A stretch of 64,000 bases of DNA from Chelativorans sp. J32. GTDB lineage: Bacteria; Pseudomonadota; Alphaproteobacteria; Rhizobiales; Rhizobiaceae. Where the stretch lies: NCBI RefSeq assembly GCF_000518985.1, contig NZ_JAEQ01000004.1, forward strand, positions 282,646 to 346,645. Reading direction: 5' to 3'. The position numbers were made by a program, and so were the translations under genes. Below are positions 24,342 through 34,471 of this stretch, piece after piece; position 1 is the stretch's first letter, and each line of letters starts with the position of its first letter. The notes below the pieces were generated by a model. That model was given only the letters and a program-made list of their open reading frames with translations. It had not been told where the DNA came from and did not search any database.

Positions 24342-26144
24342 TCAGGCGGCCTCGAAAAGCTCGACAATCTCCATCTCCGGAACAAGCACGAGCCCCTTGT
24401 CGGTGATGCGGATTTCCGGAATCACCGAGAGCGGGATCAGGTTGAAGCCCATATAGGGAATGGAGCAGCCTGCCTTTTCCCATTCTGCCTTCAGGGCCTT
24501 CACCTCCTCCGCAACCTCGGTCACACGCTTGTCTGAAAGCAGGCCCGCGATCGGCAGGGGGACCATTGCAGTCACCTTGCCGTCCACCACCACGCAGACA
24601 CCGCCTTGAGTCTCTTCGATAGCGCGCAAGGCCGCCTGCATGTCTGCTTCATTGGTGCCGGCCACGATGACGTTATGGCTGTCATGGCCGACGGAAGAAG
24701 CGACTGCGCCGCGCTTCAGGTTGAAATTGCTCAGAAGCCCGTGCGCGACATTGCCGGAGGATTTTCCGTGCCGCTCGACGACGGCTACGAAGCAGAGTCC
24801 ATGCCGGTCGAAATGGTCCTGCCAGTTGTTTGCAGGCTCTAGCGTGATCCGCTCATGGCCGAGGGTTATTCCCGGAAGCTCGGTGCGGATCGCATGCGCC
24901 ACCACTTTAATGGTCGGCAGATCGGGCGTCAGCTTGACGTTTCGAGGCAGTTTCACCGTCTGGTAGGCGGCTTGCGGGTAATGGTAGCGGTTGGAGAGGG
25001 CTGCATCGAGCAGCGGCGTGATGCGGTGGTTTTCCACCACAAGCTCTCCGCCATACCAGGTGTTGACCGGCTTGAAGCCATCATCGAGCAGGACGAGATC
25101 CGCGCGGCGCCCGCCGCCGAGGCCGCCGATCTCGCCTTCCAGGCCGAAGCGGGTCGCACCATGGAGCGAGCCCATGGCCCAGGCCTGCTCCGGCTTCATG
25201 CCCGCCCTCATGGCTTCCCGCGTGACCCAATCGAGGCCGAAGAGCAGAAGGTCGTCCGCATCCCGGTCATCGGTGCAGACTGCGATCCGCTTGTGCGAGG
25301 CACCGAGTTCAGTGATCGTCTTGATTGCCTCCGGCAAGCTGTGCCACGGCGTGGTCGGCGGGCCGCCGCGAAGAAAAAGCCAAATGCCAGCCTCGAGGAG
25401 GTCGTCCGCAATATCACGGTCGATCGCCTCATGCGTATCGGTCACGCCGGAAGCCGCGTAAGCCGCGACGAATTCGCGGCCATAGACGTGGCCGGAGACG
25501 GGACGTCCGCGCTGGAGCGCCGCCGCCAGTATAGCATGGCTGCGTTCGTCACCCATGGCGACCTGCACGAAATCCATCTTCTCGCCCAGGGCAACGGCTT
25601 CGGGCCACTTGTCGAAGAGGGCTGCGATTTTCTGTGCGGTGAGGTCGCCGCCTGCGGTCTCCAATTGCGGAGATGTGGCCGGCACGGTGCTCGGTACTGT
25701 GAGGAAGATGGAAAGCGGCGCCTGGCGCGCGTCTTCCAGCATGGCCTCGATGCCCGCTATATCCATCACATTGCCGATTTCGTGGCTGTCGCAGAAGATC
25801 GTGGTCGTGCCGTTGAGAAGCGCGGCTTCCGCATAGGCGCAGGCGGTCACCATGCTTGATTCGATGTGGATATGCGGGTCCACGAGCCCGGGAGCAATCA
25901 GCCCGCCCGCAGCATCATAGGTCTTGGCGAGGCTTCCCTTGTGGCTGCCGGCCGGCTTCACCGCTGCGACACGCCCGCCCGCAATCCAGATCTCGCGATC
26001 GGGCAGGATACGCTCCGAATAGGTCGAGAGCACCCGCGCGCCTTTGATGACGAGGTCCGGGTCGGCGCGACCCGAAGCCACGTCGGCGAGATGCCGCGTC
26101 ATGGTTGCCAAGGGGCGCACGGAAAAGCGGGTGAGGGAATTCAT
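24342..26144 (-). CDS. ade: Adenine deaminase
   Basis: A 600-residue amidohydrolase converting adenine to hypoxanthine and ammonia. The metal-binding core is evident: [10 protein letters not shown] (HxH), [19 protein letters not shown] and [13 protein letters not shown], followed by the [31 protein letters not shown] block typical of the family. The C-terminal adenine-deaminase domain ([11 protein letters not shown]...) is complete. The ATG at 26144 begins [12 protein letters not shown]; the frame extends upstream without conservation. Confidence 0.93.
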   Translation of the reverse strand: MNSLTRFSVRPLATMTRHLADVASGRADPDLVIKGARVLSTYSERILPDREIWIAGGRVAAVKPAGSHKGSLAKTYDAAGGLIAPGLVDPHIHIESSMVTACAYAEAALLNGTTTIFCDSHEIGNVMDIAGIEAMLEDARQAPLSIFLTVPSTVPATSPQLETAGGDLTAQKIAALFDKWPEAVALGEKMDFVQVAMGDERSHAILAAALQRGRPVSGHVYGREFVAAYAASGVTDTHEAIDRDIADDLLEAGIWLFLRGGPPTTPWHSLPEAIKTITELGASHKRIAVCTDDRDADDLLLFGLDWVTREAMRAGMKPEQAWAMGSLHGATRFGLEGEIGGLGGGRRADLVLLDDGFKPVNTWYGGELVVENHRITPLLDAALSNRYHYPQAAYQTVKLPRNVKLTPDLPTIKVVAHAIRTELPGITLGHERITLEPANNWQDHFDRHGLCFVAVVERHGKSSGNVAHGLLSNFNLKRGAVASSVGHDSHNVIVAGTNEADMQAALRAIEETQGGVCVVVDGKVTAMVPLPIAGLLSDKRVTEVAEEVKALKAEWEKAGCSIPYMGFNLIPLSVIPEIRITDKGLVLVPEMEIVELFEAA

Positions 26145-26296
26145 GGTGACCTCAATGATCGAGAAGCAAGCCAGGCAGGCAGAATGGCCCTGGTATGGTG
26201 AAGGATCAAGCGGCCTTGGGCTTGCGCGGTCAACGCTCGCAGAACCTTCAGGACCTTCCCTCGTTATACAGGCGGTCAAAGCAAGGACAATGGGAT

Positions 26297-27067
26297 ATGC
26301 GTCTCACCGACAGGATAGCGATTGTCACGGGCTCGGATTCGGGCATGGGGAAGGCAATAGCGGAGGAGTGCGCGCGCGAAGGCGCCGACATCGTCGTAAC
26401 CTACCACTCGGATGAGGAAGGAGCGGAGGAAACCCGCAAAAGAGTGGAAGCTGCGGGCCGGAGGGCACTGGTCCAGCAATTGGACGTCAAGGACGAGAGC
26501 AATGTGGTGAGCTTGTTCGAAGCCGTCCAGCGCGAACTGGGCCTTCCGGACATCCTGGTCAACAATGCCGGCATTGGCGGCGGCGGCGCGAGTGTCGCCG
26601 AGATGACGACGGAAGATTTCGACCGCGTCGTGAAGACCGATCTCTACGGGCCGTTTTTCTGCTGCCGCGAGTTCATCAAAATCCGCAAGGAGAAGCGCGG
26701 CGGCAAGATCATCAACATCACCTCCGTGCACGAAGCAATCCCTAGCCCTCGAAGCGCGGCCTACGGCGCTGCGAAGGGTGGTCTTCTGACCTTTACGCGC
26801 TCGCTGGCGCTTGAGCTTGCGCCCCTGCAAATCAACGTCAACGCGATCGCTCCCGGGCTCATACGCACGCCCATGACAGCGCAGCGGACAGAGGACCCGG
26901 AGAAGATGCGAGAGGAACTGCCAAATATTCCCTGGCACCGTCCCGGCGAGCCTTGGGAGATCGCGAAACTGGCGCTTTATCTCGCATCCGACGATTCCGA
27001 CTATGTGACGGGCCAGAGCTTCACGATCGACGGCGGCCTGGAGATGAACTGGGGGCAGGGGGCCTGA
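26297..27067 (+). CDS. SDR-family oxidoreductase (glucose 1-dehydrogenase-like)
   Basis: A 256-residue classical short-chain dehydrogenase. The cofactor motif is [10 protein letters not shown] (residues 11-20), NNAG is at ~89-92, and the catalytic triad is S143, Y156 and K160 (AAYGAAK). The C-terminal [22 protein letters not shown] matches glucose/ribitol dehydrogenase-like members. An AAGGA site precedes the ATG at 26297. The substrate is not predictable; the gene is divergent from ade and stands alone. Confidence 0.9.
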   Translation: MRLTDRIAIVTGSDSGMGKAIAEECAREGADIVVTYHSDEEGAEETRKRVEAAGRRALVQQLDVKDESNVVSLFEAVQRELGLPDILVNNAGIGGGGASVAEMTTEDFDRVVKTDLYGPFFCCREFIKIRKEKRGGKIINITSVHEAIPSPRSAAYGAAKGGLLTFTRSLALELAPLQINVNAIAPGLIRTPMTAQRTEDPEKMREELPNIPWHRPGEPWEIAKLALYLASDDSDYVTGQSFTIDGGLEMNWGQGA

Positions 27068-27258
27068 TATTCGCAGGCCTCCCGATCAGGCCTGCAGCTC
27101 CGGTGGTGACCTTTTTCGACCGCGGTCGCGCGGATCGAGCCAGGCCCGCGCGTCTTTCCTTGGACTTTGTCTTTGCAACGCTTTTGTTCCAGCCGAAGGC
27201 GCGCTAGAGGTGGCGCGAAACGCGTAGACGTGTGCCGTATAGTCGGTAGGAGGCGTCC

Positions 27259-28677
27259 TTGAGCGAGCCGGAGACGCAGGAAAGAAACGGAATCCCGGCC
27301 GCAGCGTCCGGGCATGATATCTACGGCGAGGATGGCTCCGTCTCTGCGCAGTTTCTCTCGCATGTCGGCGCCGCGATTGCCGATCGGGACACGCTGACCC
27401 TTCGCAGGGATGTCGGCACGCTCCACCAGTCGGAGATCGGCCACCTCCTCGAGGCTTTATTGCCCGAGCAGCGTCGTGCCCTGGTCCAACTCATGGGCAA
27501 CGAGTTCGACTTCACCGCATTGACGGAGGTCGACGACGCCATACGCCACGATATCGTGGAGAGCCTGCCCAACGCGCAGATCGCTCAAGCCGTCCAGCAG
27601 CTCGATTCGGACGACGCGGTCTACATCCTCGAGGATCTTGATCCGGAGGATCAGGACGAAATCCTGGCACAGCTGCCCTTCACGGAGCGAGTGCGACTTC
27701 GTCGGTCGCTGAGTTATCCGGAAGAGACCGCCGGCCGGCGCATGCAGACGGAGTTCGTTGCCGTTCCTCCGTTCTGGACGGTGGGGCAGACGATCGACTA
27801 CATGCGCGAGGATCAGAATCTCCCGGACAGCTTTGCGCAGATCTTCGTCATCGACCCGACGTTCCGGCTCGTCGGCGCGGTCGACCTCGATCGCATTTTA
27901 CGTACGAAGCGCTCGGTCAAGATCGAGGAGATCATGCGCGAGACGCGCCACGCCATTCCGGCCACGATGGACCAGGAGGAAGCCGCGCGCATTTTCGAGC
28001 AATACGATCTGCTTTCCGCGGCGGTGGTGGACGAGAATGAGCGTCTGGTCGGAGTGCTGACCATCGACGACGTTGTTGACGTGATCACCCAGGAGGCGGA
28101 GGAAGACCTTCTGCGCATGGGCGGCGTGGGCGACGAGGAACTGTCCGATTCGGTGCTGGCAGCCGGGCGGTCGCGGGTGCCCTGGTTGATGGTCAATCTT
28201 GTGACCGCCTTTCTGGCGGCTTCGGTGATCAGCTTGTTCGACGCCACGATCGAGCAGGTTGTTGCGCTCGCCGTTCTGATGCCCATCGTGGCCGGGATGG
28301 GAGGGAACGCCGGGTCGCAGACGATGACGGTGACGGTGCGCGCGCTCGCTACCGGCGACATCGACATTTACAATGCCGGTCGCGTCATACGCCGTGAAAT
28401 GGGGGTAGGGCTGCTCAATGGCGTCGTCTTTGCCACGCTGATAGGGCTCGTCGCCGGGATATGGTTCCAGAACGGCGACATCGGCGGCATCATCGCGGCA
28501 GCAATGATCATCAACATGTTCGTCGCTGCGCTCGCGGGTATACTTATCCCTCTCTTGCTTGACCGTGTCGGCGCCGATCCCGCGGTTGCCTCTTCCGTCT
28601 TCGTGACGGCTATAACGGATGTTGTCGGGTTCCTTGCCTTTCTCGGCCTCGCAAGCTGGTGGTTCGGCCTGCTATGA
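27259..28677 (+). CDS. mgtE: Magnesium transporter MgtE
   Basis: A 472-residue Mg2+ channel/transporter. The order is an N-terminal MgtE_N helical superhelix (residues ~50-150), two CBS domains (~155-280) and five C-terminal membrane segments with the hallmark MPIVAGMGGNAGSQTMTVTVRAL pore motif. The start is TTG at 27259 behind a strong TAGGAGG site. It is convergent with rlmB, and the two coding regions overlap by 6 bp at their ends. No riboswitch was recognised in the ~190-bp upstream gap. Confidence 0.95.
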   Translation: MSEPETQERNGIPAAASGHDIYGEDGSVSAQFLSHVGAAIADRDTLTLRRDVGTLHQSEIGHLLEALLPEQRRALVQLMGNEFDFTALTEVDDAIRHDIVESLPNAQIAQAVQQLDSDDAVYILEDLDPEDQDEILAQLPFTERVRLRRSLSYPEETAGRRMQTEFVAVPPFWTVGQTIDYMREDQNLPDSFAQIFVIDPTFRLVGAVDLDRILRTKRSVKIEEIMRETRHAIPATMDQEEAARIFEQYDLLSAAVVDENERLVGVLTIDDVVDVITQEAEEDLLRMGGVGDEELSDSVLAAGRSRVPWLMVNLVTAFLAASVISLFDATIEQVVALAVLMPIVAGMGGNAGSQTMTVTVRALATGDIDIYNAGRVIRREMGVGLLNGVVFATLIGLVAGIWFQNGDIGGIIAAAMIINMFVAALAGILIPLLLDRVGADPAVASSVFVTAITDVVGFLAFLGLASWWFGLL

Positions 28678-29502
28678 CCTCGCGGCAAGCGACCGGCGCG
28701 CGACGTAAAGCGCCACCGCAGCCGCATTCGAGACATTGAGCGAGCGAATGGCGCCTGGCATATCGAGGCGCGCGAGAGCCCGCACCGTCTCCCGTGTCTT
28801 TTGCCGCAGCCCCTTGCCTTCGGAACCCAGCACGAGGGCGATCTTCTTGCCTTGAAGCGAGTCTTCCAGCAGCTCCGGCCCGTCCGAATCAAGGCCGACG
28901 GTGAAGAAGCCCGCCGCATGCAGCTCCTCGAGGGCATTCGCGAGATTACGCACTTCGATGTGATCGATGTGCTCCAGCGCGCCCGACGCAGCCTTGGCGA
29001 GCACCCCCGATTCGGTGGGGCTGTGACGAGAGGTGGTGACGAGCGCATCCGCGCCGAATGCCACCGCCGAACGCATGATGGCCCCTACATTGTGAGGGTC
29101 GGTCACCTGGTCGAGCACCAGAACGAGGGAGGCCTTGTCCAATCCGGAGAGCGGTTTCGGGCGACGCGCCTCCGCCTCCACGAGCACGCCCTGGTGCACG
29201 GCGTCAGGTCCCACCAGCGCGTCGATGATCTTGGGCTCGACGATTTCCGTCGGGAAGGGCAGGGCGTCGGGATTGGCGATCCCCAGCCGCTGGGCGGCAT
29301 TGCGCGTTATCAGCATGCGATGAATCGAGCGCGCAGGATTGTCCAGGGCCGCGCGCACGGTATGCAGCCCGTAAAGGCGCACGATATCTTCCGGCAATTC
29401 CGTTTCCGCCTGCCTTGTGGGCGCGGTGCGGTCACGATGTGCCCTGCGCAGCCGGGCATAGTGGCTATCCTTGGGGGATCCTGGTTTTTTCTGGTCGCTC
29501 AT
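28672..29502 (-). CDS. rlmB: 23S rRNA (guanosine-2'-O-)-methyltransferase RlmB
   Basis: A 276-residue TrmH-family SPOUT methyltransferase. An N-terminal SpoU substrate-binding domain (LYGLHTVRAALDNPARSIHRML) is followed by the knotted catalytic domain with its motifs VLDQVTDPHNVGAIMRSA, LVLGSEGKGL and RSLNVSNAAAVALY. It is expected to methylate G2251-equivalent in 23S rRNA. A Lys/Arg-rich N-terminal extension of ~40 residues is usual in alphaproteobacteria. Confidence 0.94.
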   Translation of the reverse strand: MSDQKKPGSPKDSHYARLRRAHRDRTAPTRQAETELPEDIVRLYGLHTVRAALDNPARSIHRMLITRNAAQRLGIANPDALPFPTEIVEPKIIDALVGPDAVHQGVLVEAEARRPKPLSGLDKASLVLVLDQVTDPHNVGAIMRSAVAFGADALVTTSRHSPTESGVLAKAASGALEHIDHIEVRNLANALEELHAAGFFTVGLDSDGPELLEDSLQGKKIALVLGSEGKGLRQKTRETVRALARLDMPGAIRSLNVSNAAAVALYVARRSLAARS

Positions 29503-29700
29503 GGGCCCTCCTATAAAGGAGCGAAGGGCCCGCGCCTATGGTCGCACGGGCACCTTCTTGCGATTTTCCGCGTTGATGTGCCTCGACGCTGTTGACAGCC
29601 GGAAATGACGTGGCCATAAGGCGCTCACGAAAGACAGACGCATTGACCTGCGTGCATGTTTTTCCCAAATAGATCCCGCGTGCTACATGCCGCGCGGCTC

Positions 29701-29785
29701 GGAGGGGTGTCCGAGTGGTTAAAGGAGACGGACTGTAAATCCGTTGGCTTCGCCTACGCTGGTTCGAATCCAGCCCCCTCCACCA
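29701..29785 (+). tRNA. tRNA-Tyr (GTA)
   Basis: An 85-nt class II tRNA with acceptor GGAGGGG / CCCCTCC, anticodon stem-loop with GTA, an extended variable arm, T-loop GGTTCGAATCC and encoded ACCA end. Confidence 0.97.
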
Positions 29786-29824
29786 TCCTGCTTTGATGGT
29801 TTCCAATGTCGGGACGGTTGACCG

Positions 29825-30601
29825 TCAATCGAGATCAAGTTCGATCCACACAGGCGCATGATCGCTTGCGCCGTCGCGGCCTCTGACCTCCCGGTCGACG
29901 CCTGCCCTGACGAGCTTTTCGCGCAAGTTCGCCGTCAGCAGCAGGTGATCCAGCCGCAAGCCGGCATCGCGCTGCCAACGCAAGCGCTTGTAATCCCAAA
30001 ACGTGTATATCCGCTCATCGAGGTGGAGAAACCGAACGGCATCGGTCCAACTCCGCCCGAGAAGCTGTTTGAAGGCTGCACGGCTCTCCGGCTGGATAAG
30101 AGCGTTGTCGCTCCATGACTTGGAGGGGTAGATGTCGAGATCGGTGGGCGCCACGTTGAAATCGCCCGCCAGAACGATGGGAGCGCCGGTTTTCCTGAGC
30201 GCGGTCGCGTGCCTTCGCAGGCGTTCCATCCACGCCAGCTTGTAGTCGAATTTCGGTCCGGGCTGCGGATTCCCGTTTGGCGCATAGATCGAGGTGATGA
30301 GAACCCCGCGGACAGCCGCTTCGATATAGCGGGCTTGCATGTCGGAAGGATCGCCCGGCAAACGCGTACGGGTAAGAACCGGCTCGCCGACCCGCGACAG
30401 AATCGCCACTCCGTTCCAGGATTTCTGGCCCTTCCAGACCGCGCCGTAGCCGGCACCCTCGATTGCATCCCGCGGGAATGCATCATCCGTCGCTTTCAGT
30501 TCCTGCAGGCAGACCACGTCGGGCTTGGACGACTGCAGCCAATCAAGAAGATTGGACAAGCGCTTGTTGACATTGTTGATGTTGAAAGTGGCAATCTTCA
30601 T
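29825..30601 (-). CDS. xthA: Exodeoxyribonuclease III
   Basis: A 258-residue AP endonuclease / 3'-5' exonuclease for base-excision repair. Motifs in order are FNINNVNKR, CLQELK (catalytic Glu), GVAILSR, IYAPNG, LAGDFNVAP (Asp, Asn), LRLDHLL and DGASDHAPVW (catalytic Asp-His). Start ATG at 30601 overlaps the stop of the upstream hydrolase gene (ATGA), indicating co-translation. Confidence 0.95.
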   Translation of the reverse strand: MKIATFNINNVNKRLSNLLDWLQSSKPDVVCLQELKATDDAFPRDAIEGAGYGAVWKGQKSWNGVAILSRVGEPVLTRTRLPGDPSDMQARYIEAAVRGVLITSIYAPNGNPQPGPKFDYKLAWMERLRRHATALRKTGAPIVLAGDFNVAPTDLDIYPSKSWSDNALIQPESRAAFKQLLGRSWTDAVRFLHLDERIYTFWDYKRLRWQRDAGLRLDHLLLTANLREKLVRAGVDREVRGRDGASDHAPVWIELDLD

Positions 30602-31230
30602 CGTGCAATGCGATCTGCCCATGCTGCCACGGCTCGCGCAACCGTACGCAGATGGTCGGCGCTGGAGTATCCGGACACGCTCTTTCGGGGCTTCAGGTCG
30701 TGATCGCCATCCTCGAGCCAGAGCATTTCGATCCGGTCGGACAAATCGTAAGCGGCAACCTCCTCGCGCGTTCCGAACTCGTCCCTGGTTCCCTGGCAGA
30801 TCAAACTGGGAGTCTTGAGGTCGACCAGATGTGCGGTCCGCAACTGTGCCGGCTTCCCCGGTGGATGGAACGGATATCCGAGGCAGAGCAGGCCGGCGAT
30901 TCGGTTCTTCGAGTAGAGGTCGTCGGCGATCATCGAGGCCACCCGACCGCCCATTGATTTTCCACCGATGATCAACGGTCCTGAGGCGCTGAGTGCATCG
31001 ACTGCGGCGAGATATTCGGGTTTCAGCGATTCCGCCCGGGGTGGCGGCTTTCGTTGCCCGCTTCGGCGGCTAGCCATATAGACGAACTCGAAACGCGCGA
31101 TGCGCAAGCCTTCCGCCGCCAAGGCTGCAGTGGTGGCGTTGAGAGAGGCCGAATCCATCGGCGCTCCCGCTCCATGGGCGAGCAAAAGGGTAACGGGTCC
31201 ATCTTCCGGGCCGTCCAACAGAAAATCCAT
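30598..31230 (-). CDS. Alpha/beta hydrolase (TEX30/KANL3-like family)
   Basis: A 210-residue hydrolase with LLLAHGAGAPMDS near the N-terminus (oxyanion region), nucleophile Ser in GGKSMGGRVAS, Asp in QGTRDEFG and His in DGDHDLKP. This arrangement is that of the small dienelactone-hydrolase-like 'alpha/beta family hydrolase' group. The gene is coupled to xthA through an ATGA overlap, a linkage with no obvious functional logic. Confidence 0.85.
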   Translation of the reverse strand: MDFLLDGPEDGPVTLLLAHGAGAPMDSASLNATTAALAAEGLRIARFEFVYMASRRSGQRKPPPRAESLKPEYLAAVDALSASGPLIIGGKSMGGRVASMIADDLYSKNRIAGLLCLGYPFHPPGKPAQLRTAHLVDLKTPSLICQGTRDEFGTREEVAAYDLSDRIEMLWLEDGDHDLKPRKSVSGYSSADHLRTVARAVAAWADRIAR

Positions 31231-31259
31231 GATAACCCCTCTGTTTGGCCGGTCCTTGC

Positions 31260-32180
31260 TTACTGCCGGGAAGGATCGTCCGCCTTCAGATCGGAACGCA
31301 GAAACTCCATAAGCTGATCCGCGCCGCTGGACAGCTGCCTTCGAAGAGAAGCGATCTGGCGGATCTGAAACGTCAGCTCGGGGCCATCGAAATCAAGGAT
31401 GGTAAGCAAGCCGCGCGCCACGTCCGCTTCGACGCTTCTGGCGAGCGAGCAGGAAATGCCGACGCCGGCTGCGACGAACTCGCGAAGGAAATGATATTCC
31501 GTCGCCTGTGCCGCCACTTTCACCTCGCCAATTCCTGCTGATGCGAGCAGCTTGGAAACGGCGCGGCCGAAGCGCGAGGATGGCGGCGGACCGACGAAAT
31601 CATAGCGTTCGATCTCGCGCGGCTTGATCCGTTTGCGCCCCGCCAAGGGATGCGTCGGCGAGGCGACGAGCACCAGCTTTTCGAAGCCGATCACGTCCGA
31701 ACGCAGCCCGCGCGTCTCCTCATTGCTCAGGAAGCAGCCCACATCGGCAATGCCGTCCCGAACCTCGTCGATGACGTCTTCCTGTTTGCCGATGCGCACC
31801 ACCAGTTGAACTTCCGGATGGGAGAGGGCGAAACCTGTGATCTGCTGTTTCAGCGCGTAATTGGCGAGCGAGCGCTGGCAGGAAAGCACCACCCGATGGC
31901 CGGTTGCGTTCCGCAGCTTCACCACATCCGCACGCATGTCGTCGGCCTCTGCCAGAAGCTCGCGCGCATGCAGGAGGATGCTGCGGCCGAGATCCGTCAA
32001 GACCGGCTTGCGGCCGCGTCTGCGTTCGAAAACATCGCCGCCGACCATCCGTTCCAGTGCCCGGATATGCGCGCTGATCGATGGCTGCGCAATGCCGAAG
32101 CGATCCGCTGCAGCAGCGAAACTGCCTTCATCGACAATGGCGACGAACACTTCCATTCGCCGAAGGGTGACGTTCAACAT
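31260..32180 (-). CDS. LysR-family transcriptional regulator
   Basis: A 306-residue regulator. The winged helix at residues ~5-65 reads VTLRRMEVFVAIVDEGSFAAAADRFGIAQPSISAHIRALER, and a periplasmic-binding-fold effector domain follows (~92-295). It is divergent from the hydantoinase operon across a 226-bp gap, the classic arrangement for a LysR activator of the neighbouring operon. Start ATG at 32180 is preferred over a TTG two codons upstream. Confidence 0.93.
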   Translation of the reverse strand: MLNVTLRRMEVFVAIVDEGSFAAAADRFGIAQPSISAHIRALERMVGGDVFERRRGRKPVLTDLGRSILLHARELLAEADDMRADVVKLRNATGHRVVLSCQRSLANYALKQQITGFALSHPEVQLVVRIGKQEDVIDEVRDGIADVGCFLSNEETRGLRSDVIGFEKLVLVASPTHPLAGRKRIKPREIERYDFVGPPPSSRFGRAVSKLLASAGIGEVKVAAQATEYHFLREFVAAGVGISCSLARSVEADVARGLLTILDFDGPELTFQIRQIASLRRQLSSGADQLMEFLRSDLKADDPSRQ

Positions 32181-32190
32181 GATCAAACAT

Positions 32191-32217
32191 ATAGCCTATA
32201 GCTTATCGAAGCGATAG
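32191..32217. promoter_or_regulatory. Candidate LysR-binding dyad
   Basis: Immediately upstream of the lysR start, ATAGCCTATAGCTTAT (12 of 16 positions symmetric) overlaps CTTATCGAAGCGATAG, an imperfect dyad. A+T-rich dyads in this position are typical LysR autoregulatory sites. Weak, pattern-only evidence. Confidence 0.35.
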
Positions 32218-32406
32218 CTGCCTGACCCGTTGCTCCTGCACGCGCTGTATCTGATCTTCCATCTCGACAAGCAGATGACGGTCCGACCGTCCGCTTGCCC
32301 GGCACAATAGTCATCGTTCCGGGGAAGGAGGATGAATGGCAGCGCGAGTTGGTAGGCGTTCCTTCGATCATCCCGGCGGACGGTCTCCGTATCCGGGGAT
32401 GAGCGA

Positions 32407-34464
32407 ATGAATGTAGTTGGAATCGATATTGGCGGCACTTTTACGGATCTCGTCGGCTATGTGGACGGAGCGATCGTCACCTCGAAAACCTCCACGGTTC
32501 CGGCCGATCCGACAAAGGGCATCGTGACGAGCCTGGAGCTCGCCGGATGCCGGACCGACCGTCTGGATGAGATCCTCCACGGCTCCACGATCGCCATCAA
32601 TACCGTCCTCGAACATAAAGGTGCGCGCACCGCACTTATCACGACCAAGGGCTTCCGCGACGTCTATGCGATCGGCCGTTCGAACCGCATCGAAGCATTT
32701 AATCTTTTCTTCAAACGCCCGCAGCCGCTCGTTCCGCGCAGCCTGACCTTCGAAATCCCTGAGCGCATCCTTGCTTCAGGCGAAGTGCTTGAGCCTTTGG
32801 ACGAGGGAGCACTGGAAGCCGTTATCCGCGAGCTCGATGCCGAGGACGTCCAGGCCGTGGCCGTTTGCTTCCTCCATTCCTATGCGAATCCTTCGCACGA
32901 GCGCCGGGTCGGCGAAATCCTGCGCAAGGCGCGGCCAAATCTCTTCGTGACGCTGTCGCATGAGATCCTGCGTGAATACCGCGAATACGAACGCACCTCG
33001 ACCACTGCCCTCAATGCCTTTGTCGGCCCGCGCGTGGAAGGCTATCTGAAGCGTCTCGAAGGGCATCTGCGCGACGGCGCCTTTGGTGGCAAGATCCACA
33101 TCATGCGCTCCAATGGCGGCGTGATGTCGATCAAGGTGGCGCAGGAGCAGCCGGTCTCCATGATGGAATCGGGTCCGGTTGCCGGCATGATCGGCGCCGG
33201 GCGCTTGGCGAAGCTCCTGGGGTTGAAGCGCTGCGTCGGCTTCGACATGGGCGGTACGACCGCCAAGTCCAGCCTTATTACGGACGGCGCACCGGCCATC
33301 GAGAGCGGCTATGTGATCGGCGATCATGCAAGTGGCCAGCCGATGCAGCTTCCAGTCGTCAACATCGTGGAGGTGGGTGCCGGTGGCGGCTCAATTGCCT
33401 GGGTTGACAAGGCGGGCGGCCTGCATGTCGGTCCGCAGAGCGTCGGCGCCGATCCGGGACCGGCATGCTACGGCAAGGGCGGACAGAACCCGGTCGTGAC
33501 AGATGCGGACCTGATCCTCGGCCGGATCAATCCGCAGCGCTTCCTGAATGGTGGCATGCCGCTCGACAGGGCAGCGGCCGAACGTGCCATGCAGTTCAAG
33601 GTCGCCGGTCCGCTTCAGCTCAGCGTCACCGAAGCCGCACTCGGCGTCGCGCGGATTGCCGATGCGTCCATGTCGCTTTCGGTACGCGCCGTTTCCATCA
33701 ACAAGGGCGTGGATCCAAGGGACACCGCCATGATCGCATTCGGCGGGGCAGGTCCGCTGCATGCGGTCTCGATTGCCCGCGAGATCCACATCCCGACGGT
33801 GATCATCCCGAAGCTGCCCGGCACTTTCTCTGCGCTTGGAATGCTCATGGCTTCCTGGCGGCAGGACTTCGTGCAGACGCTTATCGGGCGCATCGGCGCC
33901 TTGTCCACGGTGGAGATCGAGAGGGTTTTCAGCGAGCTGAGCGCCGCCGGACGCGAGCAACTCGAGCGGGACGGCATCGACACAGCTTCAGCTGATTTCC
34001 GCTTTTTCGCCGACCTCCGCTATGTTGGCCAGGAGCACGCGATCTCCATTCCGCTGGAGAATGTGGAGATGCTCTCGGGGGATACTTCGGAAATCCGCCG
34101 GCGCTTCGACCGCGAGCACGACCAGCGCTACAGTCAGTCCGCGCCCGACGAATCCCTCGAGATCGTCAGCCTTCGCCTGGTTCTGACCGCTGCCCGCAAC
34201 GATGACGCGGCGGACGAATGGCTGTCGCGGCCATGGGTGCCGGAGGCTGAAGCCGAGGTGACTACCCGCGATGTGGTTTTCAATGATCCCGAAAAACCGC
34301 TTGAAACCAGCATCTATTGGCGTCCGGCATTGGCGGCGGGCACCACGCTCCGCGGACCGGCCGTGATCGAGGAGCCCAACTCCACGATCCTCATCCATCC
34401 CGGTGACGAAGTGCTGGTGACCGAGGCCGGCCACCTCGTGATCACGCTCGCCAAGAACGCCTGA
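32407..34464 (+). CDS. Hydantoinase/5-oxoprolinase family, subunit A
   Basis: A 685-residue ATP-dependent amidohydrolase subunit. The N-terminal Hydant_A_N domain starts MNVVGIDIGGTFTDLV, and the second ATP-binding block is CVGFDMGGTTAKSSLI (~residue 278), followed by NIVEVGAGGGSIAW, GPQSVGADPGPACYGKGG and AFGGAGPLHA. Together with subunit B it would open a lactam, hydantoin or related ring using ATP. It is the first gene of the operon controlled by the divergent LysR. The substrate cannot be inferred from sequence alone. Confidence 0.93.
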   Translation: MNVVGIDIGGTFTDLVGYVDGAIVTSKTSTVPADPTKGIVTSLELAGCRTDRLDEILHGSTIAINTVLEHKGARTALITTKGFRDVYAIGRSNRIEAFNLFFKRPQPLVPRSLTFEIPERILASGEVLEPLDEGALEAVIRELDAEDVQAVAVCFLHSYANPSHERRVGEILRKARPNLFVTLSHEILREYREYERTSTTALNAFVGPRVEGYLKRLEGHLRDGAFGGKIHIMRSNGGVMSIKVAQEQPVSMMESGPVAGMIGAGRLAKLLGLKRCVGFDMGGTTAKSSLITDGAPAIESGYVIGDHASGQPMQLPVVNIVEVGAGGGSIAWVDKAGGLHVGPQSVGADPGPACYGKGGQNPVVTDADLILGRINPQRFLNGGMPLDRAAAERAMQFKVAGPLQLSVTEAALGVARIADASMSLSVRAVSINKGVDPRDTAMIAFGGAGPLHAVSIAREIHIPTVIIPKLPGTFSALGMLMASWRQDFVQTLIGRIGALSTVEIERVFSELSAAGREQLERDGIDTASADFRFFADLRYVGQEHAISIPLENVEMLSGDTSEIRRRFDREHDQRYSQSAPDESLEIVSLRLVLTAARNDDAADEWLSRPWVPEAEAEVTTRDVVFNDPEKPLETSIYWRPALAAGTTLRGPAVIEEPNSTILIHPGDEVLVTEAGHLVITLAKNA

Positions 34465-34471
34465 AGGAAGA